Of a DNA stretch of 64,000 bases, positions 43,409-51,823 are shown piece by piece; positions within the stretch are counted from its first letter, which is position 1, and the number at the start of each line of letters is the position of its first letter. Made by a program: the position numbers and the translations under genes. This stretch comes from Prochlorococcus marinus XMU1408. Its GTDB lineage: Bacteria > Cyanobacteriota > Cyanobacteriia > PCC-6307 > Cyanobiaceae. The notes under the pieces were generated by a model that saw only the letters and a list, made by a program, of their open reading frames with translations, was not told the origin of the DNA and ran no database searches. The DNA is taken from NCBI RefSeq assembly GCF_003208055.1, contig NZ_QJUE01000002.1:62001-126000 (forward strand), read 5' to 3'.

Positions 43409-44257
43409 TTATTTTTGGCAATTAGGACACCAATGGGTGCTCCTACCACAAATTTTTTCACGCATTATTAATTCCCCACATTTCTTACAATTTTTACCGG
43501 TTCTCCTATATACCCACGCTTGTCCACCATAGTTTCCATTGACTCCCTCTAAATCTCTAAAATCACTAAAAGTAGTCCCCCCTTCACCAATACTGGTTTT
43601 TAGTATTTTTACCAGACTATTGCAAATCCTATTTAATTCAGTCTTATTTAAATTTCTACTTTCAGTTTTTGGATTAATACCTGCATCAAATAATGTTTCA
43701 TCTGCATATATATTCCCAACACCAGCAACAGTTTCTTGATCCAATAAAGCAGATTTAATTGAGCGTTTTTTATTCTTTAAATATTTTCTTAAATAACTAC
43801 TATTAAAATCACTGCTAAATGGCTCTGGACCTAATCTTTTTATTCCCGATACTATCTCCGATATTGATTGAGAAGAAGGTACATACCACATTTGCCCGAA
43901 ATTTCTTATATCTATAAAACGAAGTTCTTTACCCGTTTCTTCAAAAAACCTTACCCTTGTATGAGAACACGGTGGTATTTTGTTATCTATTAGTTTGAAT
44001 TGTCCAGTCATTCTAAGATGAATAACTAAAAAACCTTTGTTATTTTGATTTTTTTCTTTCAGGGAACTTATTAAATACTTACCTCTTCTATTCCAATTAC
44101 ATAAATAACTATTTTGTATGTTATTTATAAAAATTTCAGATCCACCAATACTTGCTATTGTTCGTTCTTTTAAAACATCTATTTTTTTAATATAAAAATT
44201 ACCAAGAAGTTTTTCTAGTCCTTTTCTAACTGTCTCAACTTCAGGTAATTCTGGCAA
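43409..44257 (-). CDS. mutM: Formamidopyrimidine-DNA glycosylase
   Basis: A 282-residue enzyme with the catalytic N-terminus (Met)PELPEVETV, Lys in RRGKYLISSL, the helix-two-turn-helix DQETVAGVGNIYADETLF, and a C-terminal zinc finger C-x2-C...C-x2-C (CKKCGEL ... CPNC). It excises 8-oxoguanine, the main oxidative lesion in a phototroph. It lies 12 bases after psaE on the same strand. Confidence 0.95.
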   Translation of the reverse strand: MPELPEVETVRKGLEKLLGNFYIKKIDVLKERTIASIGGSEIFINNIQNSYLCNWNRRGKYLISSLKEKNQNNKGFLVIHLRMTGQFKLIDNKIPPCSHTRVRFFEETGKELRFIDIRNFGQMWYVPSSQSISEIVSGIKRLGPEPFSSDFNSSYLRKYLKNKKRSIKSALLDQETVAGVGNIYADETLFDAGINPKTESRNLNKTELNRICNSLVKILKTSIGEGGTTFSDFRDLEGVNGNYGGQAWVYRRTGKNCKKCGELIMREKICGRSTHWCPNCQK

Positions 44258-44269
44258 AAGTAATAAGCT

Positions 44270-44488
44270 TTAAATTGCAGCAGCCTCTATTTCTTTCATT
44301 GAAAACTGGCTGGTATTGGCACCACCATCAACACCGCTAAATGCTTTGAAATCACATTTTTCAAATTTAACAGTAACTGGGTACCTCATCGCCGGAGATT
44401 TATCGATAGAGACTATTTCTCCAATTTGATTGAACCAATATGATTCAGGACGCAAGATGCGAACCTTATCTTTTCTAGCAAAGCTCAT
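44270..44488 (-). CDS. psaE: Photosystem I subunit PsaE
   Basis: A 72-residue SH3-like protein with FARKDKVRILRPESYWFNQI, DKSPAMRYPVTVKFEK, and the terminal NTSQFSMKEIE. PsaE sits on the stromal side of photosystem I, helps dock ferredoxin and supports cyclic flow. The length is normal. It precedes mutM, an order seen in other Prochlorococcus. Confidence 0.96.
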   Translation of the reverse strand: MSFARKDKVRILRPESYWFNQIGEIVSIDKSPAMRYPVTVKFEKCDFKAFSGVDGGANTSQFSMKEIEAAAI

Positions 44489-44675
44489 CTGACTTCCCTA
44501 AATAATTTAATTATCATTATTATCTATCAAAATAGGAGATATTTGTGTTTGTGTCACAGACTGTCGCTGGCATTTTGAAAAAATAGCTAGGGTTTTAGTG
44601 GTTTTTTGCTTTTAGAGAATAATAATTCATGTTGATTTTTGGGTGAATTTTCAATTAGCTTGAGATGTTGAACCA

Positions 44676-45743
44676 TTGAAGATTTTATTTTTTGTGATAT
44701 CTCAGCCATCTTTAGATCCATCTTCTATTAATTTTGATTTACCTGATCCTGAGCAAGATGACTTAAGTAATATTGATTTCATTGAGAGATTAGAGAATGC
44801 ATGGTCAATATGTGAACAGTTTGACTTGCAAACTGAAATTTGGAGAGGAAGGATTTTACGCGTTGTAAGAGACAGAGAAAAGCGAGGAGGAAATGGGCGA
44901 GGTAAAGGTTTTTTGCAATGGTTAAGGGAGATGGAAATTAGTAAAAGTAAGGCATATTCTCTTATTCAATTAGCTGATTCTTCAGATAATCTTGTAGAGG
45001 ATGGAATTCTTGAAGAATCAAGTGTAAACAATTTTTCTAAGAGAGCTTTTATAGAGACAGCGCAAGCAGAGCCTGAGATTCAACATATGATTTCTGAGGC
45101 TGCTAATGAGGGAAAAGACATAACACGAAGGCAAGTAAAGAGCTTGACTGACGAATTTATGGCGGCAACCAGCTCTCTTTTGCCTGACGAAATTAGAGAG
45201 AAAACACAATCTAATTTGTTGCCAGCAAAGTTTGTTGCACCATTGGTAAGAGAATTATCTAAATTATCTCCTATCCAGCAAGAGGAAATTTGTGAAACCC
45301 TAAGAGAAAATCCAGAAATAGATTCTGTGAAAGATATGACGAATACTGCAAAATGGATAGGTAAGTCTGTAGATGCTTCTCTAGCATTAAGAGCGTTTCA
45401 AAATAAGAATTTAAATTTAGATAAAGCTACTCAAGAAGCACTTAGGTTGGATTCTTTAGGATTACTTTCAGATGCTTTTGGACAAGCAAAAACTATAGAG
45501 AATTCAATTTTAAAATTTCATTCTGCTTGGAAAAGATTAGAAGGTTTGCAAGAAAGGCTATGGCTCGAGTCTGGTAGTAGTACTCCATATTTAAGAGAAC
45601 TTTTAGACATCCTTCAAACTCTTACTGGATCAACTATAAGAGTTTCTCTTGGAGAACTTTCAGGTGGAAAAAAATTAAGATTGCAATTGGTTGAAGAAGA
45701 CTCTCAAAGATTAGATCCACCATCTATTGATTTGAACAACTAA
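44676..45743 (+). CDS. Conserved cyanobacterial protein of unknown function
   Basis: A 355-residue soluble protein, largely helical and acidic. A basic patch KRGGNGRGKGFLQWLREMEI followed by SKSKAYSLIQLAD resembles a helix-turn-helix/ParB-like DNA-binding segment (residues ~65-100); this is only a resemblance. The C-terminal ~150 residues are Leu/Glu-rich with no motif I know. The start is uncertain: TTG at 44676 or GTG at 44694, with no strong ribosome-binding site for either. It converges with the LysM gene. Confidence 0.65.
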   Translation: MKILFFVISQPSLDPSSINFDLPDPEQDDLSNIDFIERLENAWSICEQFDLQTEIWRGRILRVVRDREKRGGNGRGKGFLQWLREMEISKSKAYSLIQLADSSDNLVEDGILEESSVNNFSKRAFIETAQAEPEIQHMISEAANEGKDITRRQVKSLTDEFMAATSSLLPDEIREKTQSNLLPAKFVAPLVRELSKLSPIQQEEICETLRENPEIDSVKDMTNTAKWIGKSVDASLALRAFQNKNLNLDKATQEALRLDSLGLLSDAFGQAKTIENSILKFHSAWKRLEGLQERLWLESGSSTPYLRELLDILQTLTGSTIRVSLGELSGGKKLRLQLVEEDSQRLDPPSIDLNN

Positions 45744-45753
45744 TTTAAAATTT

Positions 45754-46626
45754 TCAATCCTGCTCACAAAAATCATTAATTATTTTAAATTCAAAATCAA
45801 TATTAGGAAAGTACCAGCTTGTCCAATAAGAATCTTTCAATGTATTATTTAAGGCTCTTTTTTCACAACTAATAGCTAAAAAGAAAGATTTATTTTTTAT
45901 GCTTTTTGCTTGAGTTATGTAATTACCATCAAGATATATCCAGTCTGACCAATTTATTAATAATGAGCCATACTTTAACCATTTTATAGTTTTGTTTCTT
46001 CTTATTTTTAATTTAGTATTAGGTTTGACTTTTTTACGAGAGTTTAATTGATTTAAAGAAATAATTTCTTCTATAGGAACTTTATGTATCTTTGCTATAT
46101 ATGAAAGTTCTTCCTCTTTGGAGGTTTGATGATAAGAGACTTTTTTACTTGCTATTAAAATATTATCTTCATTATTTGCTTTTTTATAAACAGTTTCTTT
46201 TGGAAGTAGAATAATCTGATTAGGTTTAAGAAAATATTCATTATCTATATTATTTATAGAAAGAATACTTTTTAGACTTACATTGTAATCTCTTGCTATC
46301 TTATAAAGAGTATCTCCTTCTTTGACTTTATATTTAAGAAGATCATTATTGCTTTTTTCCTTTTCAAAATCTTTGCCATTATTATTATCTTTTAGAGGTA
46401 TAATAATAACTTTACCTTCTACTATTTTATTAGCATCATTGATATTATTTTTGTGCATTAGTTCTTTTAAGGGGATACCATATTGGTTGGATAACTTGAA
46501 TAGTGTATCGCCACTTTTTGCTGTTATACTTGTCTCTGAATTAACTTGCGAAATAAAAATTGCTAAGAAAAAAATGATACTTTTAAAATAAAAAAAACTG
46601 AAAATTAGTTTTGTATTTTTGATCAT
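45754..46626 (-). CDS. Secreted LysM-repeat protein
   Basis: A 290-residue protein with a signal peptide (FFYFKSIIFFLAIFISQVNS) and three LysM domains: residues ~33-77 (ITAKSGDTLFKLSNQYGI...), ~96-140 (YKVKEGDTLYKIARDYNV...), and a weaker third at ~157-205. The C-terminal ~80 residues are unrecognised and contain no peptidase motif. LysM binds peptidoglycan, so it is a periplasmic wall-bound protein of unknown job. Confidence 0.85.
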   Translation of the reverse strand: MIKNTKLIFSFFYFKSIIFFLAIFISQVNSETSITAKSGDTLFKLSNQYGIPLKELMHKNNINDANKIVEGKVIIIPLKDNNNGKDFEKEKSNNDLLKYKVKEGDTLYKIARDYNVSLKSILSINNIDNEYFLKPNQIILLPKETVYKKANNEDNILIASKKVSYHQTSKEEELSYIAKIHKVPIEEIISLNQLNSRKKVKPNTKLKIRRNKTIKWLKYGSLLINWSDWIYLDGNYITQAKSIKNKSFFLAISCEKRALNNTLKDSYWTSWYFPNIDFEFKIINDFCEQD

Positions 46627-46673
46627 CTCAAAATTATTAAGACTCTATCCTATAAGTGAATGATAAGTTTATA

Positions 46674-48065
46674 TTAACCTATTAATTTTTTAAGTAAAGA
46701 TAGATCTAGTGAATAGGGAGGATATCTGAAATTAAGATCCAGCCAAAAAGGTCTTTTTAGAATTGATTTGTAATGAGTGAAGTTATCAAAGCCTGATTTG
46801 CCATGATATTTTCCCATTCCACTTGAACCGACTCCTCCAAATGGAAGTTCTGGGATTCCTGCTTGTAAAACAACATCATTGAAGCAAACACCTCCTGAGG
46901 ATGTCATAGAAAGAACTTTTTCCTGATCTTTATCCCTCCCACCAAAAAGATATAAGGCAAGTGGCTTAGGTAATAATTTCAAATCTGAAATAGCTTCTTC
47001 GAGACTTTTGATACACAAAATAGGTAGTAAAGGACCAAACAATTCTTCTTTCATAAGTGGATCATCTCGATTTTCGATTTTAATAAGAGTAGGGCTAATT
47101 CTTTTTTCTGATTCATTACAATCTCCTCCATAGATGATTTGTCCATTGGATTCAGCTTGTTTTACTAAATTATTAAGTCTATTGAATTGTCTTTGATTAA
47201 TAATGCTACCAAGATGTTTTGAATTTAATGGTGTATTTCCATAGAAATCATTAATTGATGTTTTTAAATTGGTAATTAAAGGATCAAAAAGATTTTGCTC
47301 AACAAGTAAATGATCTGGTGCAATACACGTTTGTCCAGCATTTAGACTTTTCCCCCATATAATTCTCCTGGCTGTTACTTCTAGATTGGCTCCATTTATA
47401 ACAACAGCAGGGCTTTTCCCTCCTAGCTCTAGAGTTACTGGCGTAAGGTTTTTTGCAGCCGCCTCCATTACTTTTTTCCCTATGCGCTCTCCACCTGTAA
47501 AAAAGACATGATCAAATTTCTTAGTCAATAAATCAGCAGCAATATTTCCATCTCCCTCAATCACTTGAGCAATGTTTGGTTGAAAATATTTTTCTATGAG
47601 CTTTTTGATTAGACTTGATACATGAGGCGAATGCTCTGATGGCTTAAGAACAGCAGTATTACCTGCTGCTAAAGCTCCTACAAGTGGTTGAAGTGTAAGT
47701 GAAAAAGGATAATTCCATGGACCAATTATTAAGATGCAACCTAAAGGGTCTGGTTGGATAAATGCCTGGGCTGGTTTTAAAGAGACTGGAACATTGATTC
47801 GTTTAGATCTCATCCAGTTGCGTAAATTTTTCTGTGCAAGTTTTATTTCTTGTTTAATTGCAATAATTTCGAAGAATGCTTCTGTAGGAGGTTTTTTTAA
47901 ATCTTTGCTCAGAGCATTTAAAATTTCTTGTTGATGATTTTCTACTAAATCTGATAGAGCATGTAGCTGTTTCCTTCTCCATTTTTCTTGTCTAGTTTTC
48001 CCAGATAAGACTAAGTCTTGTAATTGATTAAAAACGGAATTTTCTAATTGCAATGATTTTTCCAT
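46674..48065 (-). CDS. Aldehyde dehydrogenase, class 3 / fatty-aldehyde type
   Basis: A 463-residue ALDH. It has GPWNYPFSLTLQPLVGALAAGN, the catalytic Glu in TLELGGKSPAVV, the nucleophile Cys in NAGQTCIAPDHL, and a C-terminus (RYPPYSLDLSLLKKLIG) with hydrophobic character like class 3 enzymes. In cyanobacteria this class oxidises fatty aldehydes to acids. No acyl-ACP reductase or aldehyde decarbonylase lies next to it in this window. Confidence 0.88.
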   Translation of the reverse strand: MEKSLQLENSVFNQLQDLVLSGKTRQEKWRRKQLHALSDLVENHQQEILNALSKDLKKPPTEAFFEIIAIKQEIKLAQKNLRNWMRSKRINVPVSLKPAQAFIQPDPLGCILIIGPWNYPFSLTLQPLVGALAAGNTAVLKPSEHSPHVSSLIKKLIEKYFQPNIAQVIEGDGNIAADLLTKKFDHVFFTGGERIGKKVMEAAAKNLTPVTLELGGKSPAVVINGANLEVTARRIIWGKSLNAGQTCIAPDHLLVEQNLFDPLITNLKTSINDFYGNTPLNSKHLGSIINQRQFNRLNNLVKQAESNGQIIYGGDCNESEKRISPTLIKIENRDDPLMKEELFGPLLPILCIKSLEEAISDLKLLPKPLALYLFGGRDKDQEKVLSMTSSGGVCFNDVVLQAGIPELPFGGVGSSGMGKYHGKSGFDNFTHYKSILKRPFWLDLNFRYPPYSLDLSLLKKLIG

Positions 48066-48273
48066 TTTTTCTTATCTTTCTAACAAAATAAATCATCCGT
48101 TGAGGTTTGGACTCTATGGACATAGCTTCTAAGTAATTTGACCTAGTATTATTACTTGATTATTCTTTATTGCTTCTGAGAAGTAGAGCTTGTTATCCAG
48201 ATGGTTAAAAAGAATTTTAAGCAAACTATCCAATGAATGATCATTATCTCGACTAAAAATAAATAAGGGCATT

Positions 48274-48597
48274 TTGAGTATTATTTACGAGTTACTTTTT
48301 TTTGACAATAGGCATAAAATAATATTCCCCAGTAGTGATAGATTGATTAATCATCTATTTGTTGTTTTAACTTTCTCTTTCGCTTTTATAAGTGTTGCTG
48401 AGATAATGTATTGGTTATACAAAAAAGAATATCTCAGGGCGAAAGCTAAATATCTAAGAGAATTAATAGATCAAAAAAATGATTCAACCAGTTTAAATGA
48501 ACCTTTTTATTCATGTGTATATGAGAAATGGAACTCAGGAGAAATGCCTTTAATAGAAGCTAATACAATGTGTAGCTTGAAATTTGATCAAAATTAG
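48274..48597 (+). CDS. Hypothetical membrane-anchored protein
   Basis: A 107-residue protein. One membrane helix (LFVVLTFSFAFISVAEIMYWL, residues ~28-48) is followed by a basic stretch and a soluble C-terminal half with two cysteines (FYSCVYEKWNSG, NTMCSLKF). The start is probably TTG 48274, preceded by AAGGG five bases away. I do not recognise the family. It sits in a stretch of small, unfamiliar genes that looks accessory. Confidence 0.55.
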   Translation: MSIIYELLFFDNRHKIIFPSSDRLINHLFVVLTFSFAFISVAEIMYWLYKKEYLRAKAKYLRELIDQKNDSTSLNEPFYSCVYEKWNSGEMPLIEANTMCSLKFDQN

Positions 48598-48676
48598 AGA
48601 TTTTTATAACAACATGATAAATAACTTTATAGTATAATTTTGAAGTAATTTAGATTCAATCTGAAATTAATAATTT

Positions 48677-49450
48677 ATGGCTAATAAGTTATTAAGTAGT
48701 CAGGTATTTAAGTATTTAATATTTTCTATTTTAACTCTTATCTTAATTATTATACTTAGTTCTTTCGACGCTAATATAATTAGAGACCTCTTTTATAATG
48801 TTGTAAGCAATATAAATTCCAATAGATTTTTCACTCCAATATTAATATTCTTATTGTTTTTACTGCGTTCTGTCAGTATTATTATACCAATTTTGCCTGG
48901 GACAATATTTTCAGTAGCAGCAGGATTTCAGTTTGGCTTTAGCCAGGGTTTAATTGTTATTTTCTTCGCAGATTTTATATCTTGCTCTACATCATTTTTA
49001 TTGGCTAGGAAATTTGGAAGAAAATATATTAGTAGCTTATTAGGTTTAAGACAAATGAGTAGGGTAGAGAGCATTAGCAAAGATTATTTAGAAAAGAACT
49101 ATTTTCTTATGACAGCTTTACTAATGTCAGGATTTTTTGATTTTGTTTGTTATGCAATTGGGCTTACAAAAATAACATGGAAGAGGTTTATGCCTGCATT
49201 GATCTTTAGCATAATAATTTCTGATTCCCCTTTTGTTGCTAGTGGTTTTGCCGCGAGAAAAATAAAGGATATTGGCTTGAAAAATTTCTTACAAAAAATA
49301 CTAAATGGGGAATTAGATATGATATCTGGAAATTTCCTTTTGCTATTTATAATTTCATTTTTAACAATATTAATATTGGCAATTATAAATATATATTTTA
49401 ATAAAAAGAACAAATTTCTCAAAAAAAAAGCCCTTAAGAAAGAGCTTTAA
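48677..49450 (+). CDS. TVP38/TMEM64-family (VTT domain) membrane protein, paralogue
   Basis: A 257-residue membrane protein with the VTT core: LLRSVSIIIPILPGTIFSVA, ARKFGRKYI, ALLMSGFFDFVCYAIGL and KRFMPALIFSIIISDS. It aligns without gaps over this core to the protein at 15205-15876 but has a longer C-terminal helix and a lysine-rich tail. The last ~8 codons overlap a minus-strand terminator. Lipid scramblase or transport functions are proposed for the family. Confidence 0.83.
   Translation: MANKLLSSQVFKYLIFSILTLILIIILSSFDANIIRDLFYNVVSNINSNRFFTPILIFLLFLLRSVSIIIPILPGTIFSVAAGFQFGFSQGLIVIFFADFISCSTSFLLARKFGRKYISSLLGLRQMSRVESISKDYLEKNYFLMTALLMSGFFDFVCYAIGLTKITWKRFMPALIFSIIISDSPFVASGFAARKIKDIGLKNFLQKILNGELDMISGNFLLLFIISFLTILILAIINIYFNKKNKFLKKKALKKEL
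49421..49450 (-). terminator. Terminator inside the 3' end of the VTT gene
   Basis: On the minus strand a 9-bp stem (one G-U pair) with a TCTT tetraloop is followed by nine T residues, just after the small DUF4278 gene. It lies entirely within the plus-strand coding sequence (the Lys-rich tail and stop of the VTT protein). Confidence 0.8.
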
Positions 49451-49468
49451 AAATTCTAGAGGTACTAC

Positions 49469-49570
49469 TTAGTTTTGGTAAGACTTCCCACGATAGGTAA
49501 GCTGAACATGCTGTTTTTCTACAACTGCTTTGTGCTGGTTGTACTTTAGGCCTCTGTAAGTTAAAGACAT
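49469..49570 (-). CDS. Very small DUF4278-type protein
   Basis: A 33-residue ORF beginning MSLTYRGLKYNQHK and ending QLTYRGKSYQN. The L-T-Y-R-G-x-x-Y motif appears twice, the hallmark of DUF4278, which is common in marine picocyanobacteria as tiny proteins. The function is unknown. A strong terminator follows 19 bases after the stop. A longer 65-codon frame over the same bases (49434-49631) is in another phase and lacks any recognisable motif. Confidence 0.8.
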   Translation of the reverse strand: MSLTYRGLKYNQHKAVVEKQHVQLTYRGKSYQN

Positions 49571-49987
49571 TTTTCGTCTCCGAAATATGCTCAAGTCCCC
49601 GTTCCTTGGCTTGAGTCAAACTGCGGCCCATCGCTAGATGAGTTGAACGTTTTCTGTAGCACTTGCTACAAAATTACTATAACCCTATTGGTTTCCTTTT
49701 GTTGTTCATGTTGTTACATAAAATTTACTGTCTTTTATTTACTGATGTGAATGTGAGATTTTTGCCAAATATTTATTCTCTAATTTTAGAGGAATTCAAT
49801 CTTCAGGCTTATCTAAGAACTCAATGATTGTAATAGATTATACTTGGCAAATAGTTGTGAACATTTTCAATAAAAGATGAGCAACATCCAAAAGAGTGAA
49901 TATGATTTTTCAATCTTTATGGCCTGTGACAGTTTATAAACTTTACTGTAAGTAATTGTTCAATACAAATATACATATAAATTAAAT

Positions 49988-50079
49988 GGGTGAGGAGTTG
50001 GGATCCTCCAGCAGTGGAAACGAGGAAACACTTGCTTACAGATCCTCAAAAAAACCACCTAGAAATAGGTGGTTTTTTT
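49988..50079 (+). ncRNA. Yfr2-family-like small RNA
   Basis: A ~92-nt transcript candidate. A TATAAA -10 box lies at about 49976-49981. A short stem GCAGTG/CACTTGC (50011 to 50034) presents the loop GGAAACGAGGAAAC, the doubled GGAAAC motif typical of cyanobacterial Yfr2-type RNAs. An excellent terminator follows (13-bp stem 50049-50061 with 50066-50078, GAAA loop, T7). The Yfr2 family is abundant in picocyanobacteria; its role is not settled. Family assignment rests on motif and layout. Confidence 0.75.
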
Positions 50080-50124
50080 GTTGATTAATTTAATTTAGGA
50101 AAATCAAGAATATTTTTCTTTGGT

Positions 50125-50259
50125 TTAATTTTTCAATTGGAAGTAATAAGGAATTAGATGAGGGAGAGTCCCTAAGGAAATCAAAAGGACAGAAAACCAT
50201 AGGAATAAAGATGACACAGTATTAGATCCATTAGATCTGAAAGTTCGTGATACTTGCAT
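50125..50259 (-). CDS. Small single-helix membrane protein, unknown
   Basis: A 44-residue ORF below usual length limits. It begins MQVSRTFRSNGSNTVS, continues with a membrane helix (SLFLWFSVLLISLGTLPHLI) and ends YYFQLKN. An excellent ribosome-binding site, AAAGGAG, lies 8 bases before the ATG, rare in this genome segment and strong support for translation. No family recognised. It converges with the Yfr2-like RNA. Confidence 0.65.
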   Translation of the reverse strand: MQVSRTFRSNGSNTVSSLFLWFSVLLISLGTLPHLIPYYFQLKN

Positions 50260-50855
50260 GATTAGAACTCCTTTGGGTTAAGGAGAAGGTATTCCACCCT
50301 TATATGATCTTGAACACCTTCCCTTTGAAATCAGAACTGAGTGATGGGGATTTAATAGTTCTGATTTATCTGGTCTAGTCGAACCAATAGTAGAAATTCA
50401 ACAGCATAAATTCCTATCCAGTTTCATGAAACACTCAATTTTCTATAATTCTCTTTTTGAGCAACTCACTTACTATCTAGTGATCTATTTACAGAAAGTA
50501 AGGGCAAGAGCTTCTAATTAAGTGATGTAAGAACTGGCAAAAGATATTGGCTTGAAATTTGATGGTGTCCATGGGCCAGTTCAACTTATTTTTATTGGTG
50601 GTCTACTTTCTATGTATCGAAAACTTTGGTGTTTTTCAAAAAAACTCATCAAATATGCCTCATCATTAGGAAGCGTCATTTTTTATTTCTAATTGACATT
50701 CTTTAGGTTGCTTTTTATAAAAAATTTTATTATTAGAAAATCTTATCAAAAATATCCCTTTTAATCTCGAATAAATAGATTTCCAATTAGTGATATTTAA
50801 TTTATACATAAAAAAACTATTTGAGTTCTTTTTGTCTCATATCAACAGCCCATTT
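50260..50855. other. 596-base stretch with no gene seen
   Basis: No ORF with convincing composition on either strand. A GAGAAGGTATTCCACC/GAACACCTTCCC-type partial pairing near 50281-50325 is the only local structure noticed. The stretch looks like decayed or intergenic DNA. Confidence 0.4.
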
Positions 50856-50979
50856 TTAAAAAGGTGCTCTAGCTTCACGGTACTTGTCAGTTGCACCTGT
50901 GTATACAGCTATAAGTCTAAGATCAGTCCTTAAGTATGTATCCCATTCTTCTAATCGTTGCCATTTTTGCTTGATGCAT
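50856..50979 (-). pseudogene. Frameshifted small gene
   Basis: The minus-strand frame ending at 50856 encodes a well-composed stretch (WQRLEEWDTYLRTDLRLIAV then YTGATDKYREARAPF) but has no start codon before an in-frame TGA at 50981-50979. An ATG at 50979 lies in a neighbouring frame. Removing one A from the A5 run at ~50965 would join MHQAK to W-Q-R-L and give a clean 40-residue protein. So it is either a real frameshift or a sequencing slip. Family unknown to me. Confidence 0.45.
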
Positions 50980-51006
50980 CAGGTCAGATGCATCAAGCAA
51001 AAATGG
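50961..51006. repeat. 20-bp perfect inverted repeat
   Basis: Arms 50961-50980 and 50987-51006 are perfectly complementary around AGGTCA. The left arm contains the presumed start of the frameshifted small gene. There is no T-run after either arm, so it is not an intrinsic terminator. Confidence 0.75.
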
Positions 51007-51105
51007 TCTAAAAACAACAAAAGTGGACTCAAAATTGGACGTCCACTTTCAAAGATTTGTGATCCTAGTGCCTCAGATCACATGCCCTGGTTAAGCTTCC
51101 GACGA

Positions 51106-51177
<72 letters not shown>

Positions 51178-51188
51178 TTGTGGAAAGA

Positions 51189-51270
51189 TGGGCCGGGTTG
51201 GATTTGAACCAACGTAGGCGTAGCCAGCGGATTTACAGTCCGCCCCCATTAACCACTCGGGCACCGACCC
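51189..51270 (-). tRNA. trnY: tRNA-Tyr (GUA)
   Basis: An 82-base class II tRNA on the minus strand: acceptor GGGTCGG with CCGGCCC, anticodon loop CTGTAAA with GTA, a long variable arm (GCTGGCTACGCCTACG region), and T-arm TTGGTTCAAATCCAA. It is transcribed ahead of tRNA-Thr. Confidence 0.95.
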
Positions 51271-51378
51271 GATCCACCTAATGAGATTAACAGTAAAGGG
51301 TGCCACTTTTCTCGAATTTGTTGGTCCTTTTAGATTGGAATAGATACGATCATTAAAGATGTTTAATTTGAAAGGCAT

Positions 51379-51816
51379 ATGGATCTTTTGTTAATTAATG
51401 GACCTAATTTGAATCTTGTTGGGAAAAGGGAGCCATCTATATATGGGGCACAAACTTTGGAGGACATTCAAAAAGAGTTGTTGACTTTAGCTAAAGAACT
51501 TGATGCAAAACTGACATTCTTCCAAAGTAACTCAGAAGGAGAGATGATTGATCGCATTCAAAAAAGTGTTGGTTCAATTGACGGAATATTAATTAATGCA
51601 GGCGCTTATACGCATACCTCCATTGCCCTTAGAGATGCTTTACTAGGAGTTGCTATTCCTTATGTTGAAGTGCATTTAAGTAATATTTATTCTAGGGAAG
51701 AATTTCGTCATAAATCATTTCTTTCAGACAAAGCATTGGGCTTGGTATGTGGTTTTGGACCAACTAGTTATCAACTTGCTTTACGAGGAATAGTTTCTTT
51801 TTTGAGACGAGTTTGA
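51379..51816 (+). CDS. aroQ: 3-dehydroquinate dehydratase, type II
   Basis: A 145-residue enzyme with the full type II signature: [45 protein letters not shown] (catalytic His) and [15 protein letters not shown]. It carries out the third step of the shikimate pathway. It begins 108 bases from the divergent tRNA-Tyr and is followed by miaE after 7 bases. Confidence 0.96.
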   Translation: MDLLLINGPNLNLVGKREPSIYGAQTLEDIQKELLTLAKELDAKLTFFQSNSEGEMIDRIQKSVGSIDGILINAGAYTHTSIALRDALLGVAIPYVEVHLSNIYSREEFRHKSFLSDKALGLVCGFGPTSYQLALRGIVSFLRRV

Positions 51817-51823
51817 AGAACTG

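Noticed and set aside
49434-49631. 65-codon minus-strand frame
   Set aside because: It overlaps, in another phase, the 33-residue DUF4278-type gene that shows a duplicated family motif; its own sequence has no recognisable feature.
50961-51006. Palindrome as an intrinsic terminator
   Set aside because: No T-run follows either arm, and there is no GC-rich core at the base of the stem.
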